Below, in pieces: positions 62,189 to 64,000 of a DNA stretch of 64,000 bases. The notes under the pieces are model-generated. The model was given only the letters and a program-made list of their open reading frames with translations. It had not been told where the DNA came from and searched no databases. Numbering within the stretch: the first letter of the stretch is position 1; every line of letters starts with the position of its first letter. This DNA comes from Micromonospora polyrhachis (lineage in GTDB: Bacteria > Actinomycetota > Actinomycetes > Mycobacteriales > Micromonosporaceae). The DNA lies in assembly GCF_014203835.1 (NCBI RefSeq), contig NZ_JACHJW010000001.1, positions 1,302,001 to 1,366,000 on the forward strand. Reading direction: 5' to 3'. The translations under genes were made by a program, and so were the position numbers.

Positions 62189-63505
62189 TCACGCCCCCTC
62201 TGTCGTGGCTCCGCTCGGAGCCGGACGCAACGCTAGCGCCACCAGCGGCACCACCGCGAGCGCCGCCAGCAGATTGAGCACGGGGTAGCCGGCGAACTCG
62301 ACGACAAACCCGCTGACCGCACCGGCCGTCGCCCCGGCCAGCCCCATGATCAGGTCGGACAGCCCCTGGGCAGCCGGCCGGACGTCGACCGGCACAGACT
62401 CCGACAGCAGGGTCGAGCCGGTGACCATGGTGCCGGACCACCCCAGGCCGAGCAGGGCCAGGCCCAGCGTCAGGCGGGTCGTGTCGTGCCCGGCGGTGCC
62501 GGCGACCGCACACGCGGCGAGCAGCAGGCCGACCCCGCCGAGGATGACCGGTCGACGGCCGTACCGGTCGGTGAGCCAGCCGACGACCGGGGACAACGCG
62601 TACATGCCGGCGATGTGCACGCTGAGCACGATGCCGACCACGTGCAGCACGTCGGCGTCGCCGTGCGACTCGCCGAGGCGTACCGGGGTCATCGACATCA
62701 CCCCGACCATGACCAGGTGCCCGACGGCCACGGCGGCGATGCCGAGGCGGGCGGCCGGGCGGTTCACGACCACCCGCAGCGCCGCCCGCAGACTGCCGCT
62801 GCGCTTCCCGGCGGGGGTGACCATCGCCGGGGTACGGCCATCCGCCAGCCGCCGAGCGGTGAGCAACGGGTCCGGGCGGAGGAAGACGAAGAGCACGGCG
62901 CCGGCCAACACGAAGGCGACCGCACTGAACGCGAACGGGCCGGAGAGTGCGGGTAGGCCCAGGTCGGTGGTGAACCGGTCGGCGCTGGCGGCGAAGTTGG
63001 GAGCCGCGACCGCCCCGATCGTGGTGGCCCAGACGATCAGCGACAGTTGCCGTCCCCGACGGGCCGGTTCGGCGAGGTCGACGGCGCTGTACCGGGCCTG
63101 GAGGTTGGCGGCGGAGCCGCCGCCGAAGAGCAGCATGCCGAGGAAGAGCAGGGGGATCCAGCCGGTCACGGCGGCGAACACGACCAGTACGCCGCCCAGC
63201 GCGCCGGTCAGGTAGGCGACGACGAGGCCGGGGCGTCGACCGGCGGCGCTCATGATCCGGGTGACCGGTATGGCGAGTAGCGCGCCGCCGACCACGGCAG
63301 CGCTCTGGGCAAGCCCCGAGACGGCGGTGCCGACCAGCCGGGCGGCGAGCAGCGCGCCGACGGAGACGCCGATGGTGGTGCCGATGCCGCCGATGATCTG
63401 GGTGCCGAAGAGCAACCTGAGGGTACGACGCTGGACCCGGGCGATGGCGGGGTCCTGATTGTCGGTCGCGCTCCCGGGTGGGGGCACGGTGGCGGCAGTG
63501 GCCAT
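62189..63505 (-). CDS. MFS transporter
   Basis: The 438-residue protein has about 12 hydrophobic helices in two halves, a central loop rich in Arg (about 195-235), and the MFS motif GWLTDRYGRRPVIL after helix 8. It is an inner-membrane secondary transporter, most likely an exporter; substrate unknown. ATG 63505 lies 6 bases after GGAG; the first in-frame ATG (63517) has no site. It directly precedes the DUF3046 gene. Confidence 0.85.
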   Translation of the reverse strand: MATAATVPPPGSATDNQDPAIARVQRRTLRLLFGTQIIGGIGTTIGVSVGALLAARLVGTAVSGLAQSAAVVGGALLAIPVTRIMSAAGRRPGLVVAYLTGALGGVLVVFAAVTGWIPLLFLGMLLFGGGSAANLQARYSAVDLAEPARRGRQLSLIVWATTIGAVAAPNFAASADRFTTDLGLPALSGPFAFSAVAFVLAGAVLFVFLRPDPLLTARRLADGRTPAMVTPAGKRSGSLRAALRVVVNRPAARLGIAAVAVGHLVMVGVMSMTPVRLGESHGDADVLHVVGIVLSVHIAGMYALSPVVGWLTDRYGRRPVILGGVGLLLAACAVAGTAGHDTTRLTLGLALLGLGWSGTMVTGSTLLSESVPVDVRPAAQGLSDLIMGLAGATAGAVSGFVVEFAGYPVLNLLAALAVVPLVALALRPAPSGATTEGA

Positions 63506-63649
63506 CAGAGGCTCCATCGGCGGTAAGAGGTGATGGGGTGGCTACATCCTTACTGCCGATGCGGCCTGGCCCTCAGGGTACGCCGCACGACCGCCCCGAC
63601 GACCGGGCCCGGATACGCCGCTGGCGGAATCGATGGGGTGGTCGATGTG

Positions 63650-63691
63650 CAGCGGCCCCCGCATCTGGTTGCCTGCTGTCGGGGGCCGCTG
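63650..63691 (-). terminator. 12-bp stem terminator of the ABC permease gene
   Basis: CAGCGGCCCCCG (63650-63661) pairs perfectly with 63680-63691 around an 18-base loop, 28 bases past the permease stop on the minus strand. Confidence 0.75.
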
Positions 63692-63718
63692 ACACATCGC
63701 TCGCTCGTCGGCTGACGG

Positions 63719-64000
63719 TCAACTGGTGAGGTCGCGTCGATTGAACGCGGCGGTGGCGACCAGGAGGAGCACGATGCTCGCCATCGCGAGAACGCCGAAG
63801 TCAGCCCAGTGGAAGCCGTTCTGGAGCGGCTCGTTGCCGATGTAGTAGTGGAACGGAGAGGCGTAGCGAATCCCGTCGACGATCTGGGGAAGGAAGGTGT
63901 TCGCGGCGTACCCGAGAACACCGACGGTGGCACTGCCGGCGAGGGTGGCCACCCGACTGCCGGTGACCGCTCCGATGGTGACGGCGATGATGCCGAACAG
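63719..64000 (-). CDS. ABC-2 type transporter permease, C-terminal part (window edge)
   Basis: The frame is open to the window end, so only the last 93 residues are seen. They contain two hydrophobic helices (LFGIIAVTIGAVTG; FGVLAMASIVLLLVATAAF), the short NTFLPQIVDGIRYASPFHYY between them and the ending FNRRDLTS, as in ABC-2 membrane permeases. The ATPase partner would lie upstream, beyond the window. Confidence 0.7.
   Translation of the reverse strand: MFGIIAVTIGAVTGSRVATLAGSATVGVLGYAANTFLPQIVDGIRYASPFHYYIGNEPLQNGFHWADFGVLAMASIVLLLVATAAFNRRDLTS

Overview
The window reads as chromosomal DNA of a high-GC filamentous actinobacterium, most probably Micromonosporaceae (Micromonospora/Salinispora type). 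This rests on very high third-position GC, frequent GTG starts, actinobacterial family genes (DUF3039, DUF3099, DUF3046, DUF2277, gluABCD, DUF349), a Cys-102 DtxR-type iron regulator, and the order DUF3046-recA-recX-rny-gluDCBA-selD-miaB-DUF349-miaA-dapF-hflX-lexA-nrdR-nrdJ. No rRNA, tRNA, CRISPR array, transposase or phage gene was found. The assignment is inference from gene content.

Layout. 0-5.2 kb: superfamily II helicase, TRIC-type membrane protein, DUF3039, and a pseudouridine catabolism pair (psuG plus PfkB kinase). 5.4-8.2 kb: DUF3099, a toxin-antitoxin-like pair, and a QueC-like PP-loop/zinc protein overlapping a small coiled-coil gene. 8.2-13.8 kb: HhH-GPD protein, methyltransferase, D-Tyr-tRNA deacylase, Spo0M, a group 2 sigma factor and YrdB. 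13.8-23.7 kb: AcuC deacetylase with a GNAT/acyl-CoA ligase protein acetyltransferase, sulfurtransferase, iron regulator, lipoprotein, LhgO, DUF5522, secreted C39 peptidase and a beta-propeller. 23.9-29.5 kb: one giant fused biotin carboxylase/BCCP/carboxyltransferase gene. 29.5-32.3 kb: a lower-GC accessory patch with an unknown ParB-like gene and a second beta-propeller. 32.5-38.5 kb: B12-dependent ribonucleotide reductase nrdJ carrying an intein, its repressor nrdR, and divergent lexA. 38.6-50.4 kb: membrane-anchored propeller, hflX, malic enzyme, dapF, miaA, dioxygenase-like gene, DUF349, miaB and small genes. 50.7-58.9 kb: selD, the gluABCD glutamate importer, a small secreted Cys protein, RNase Y and a BKACE enzyme. 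58.9-64 kb: recX, intein-bearing recA, DUF3046, an MFS transporter and a truncated ABC permease.

Themes. DNA metabolism dominates: recA, recX, lexA, nrdR, nrdJ and a glycosylase-like gene, with SOS-box-like sites before lexA and recA. recA and nrdJ each carry a LAGLIDADG intein. About eleven genes have a -10-like hexamer 6-9 nt before the start codon and no ribosome binding site, so leaderless transcription looks common. Short tandem duplications recur in intergenic DNA and at gene 3' ends, and twice inside essential genes (the carboxylase and dapF). Strong hairpins separate many convergent gene pairs. The most unusual locus is the QueC-like protein at 6.7-8.2 kb.
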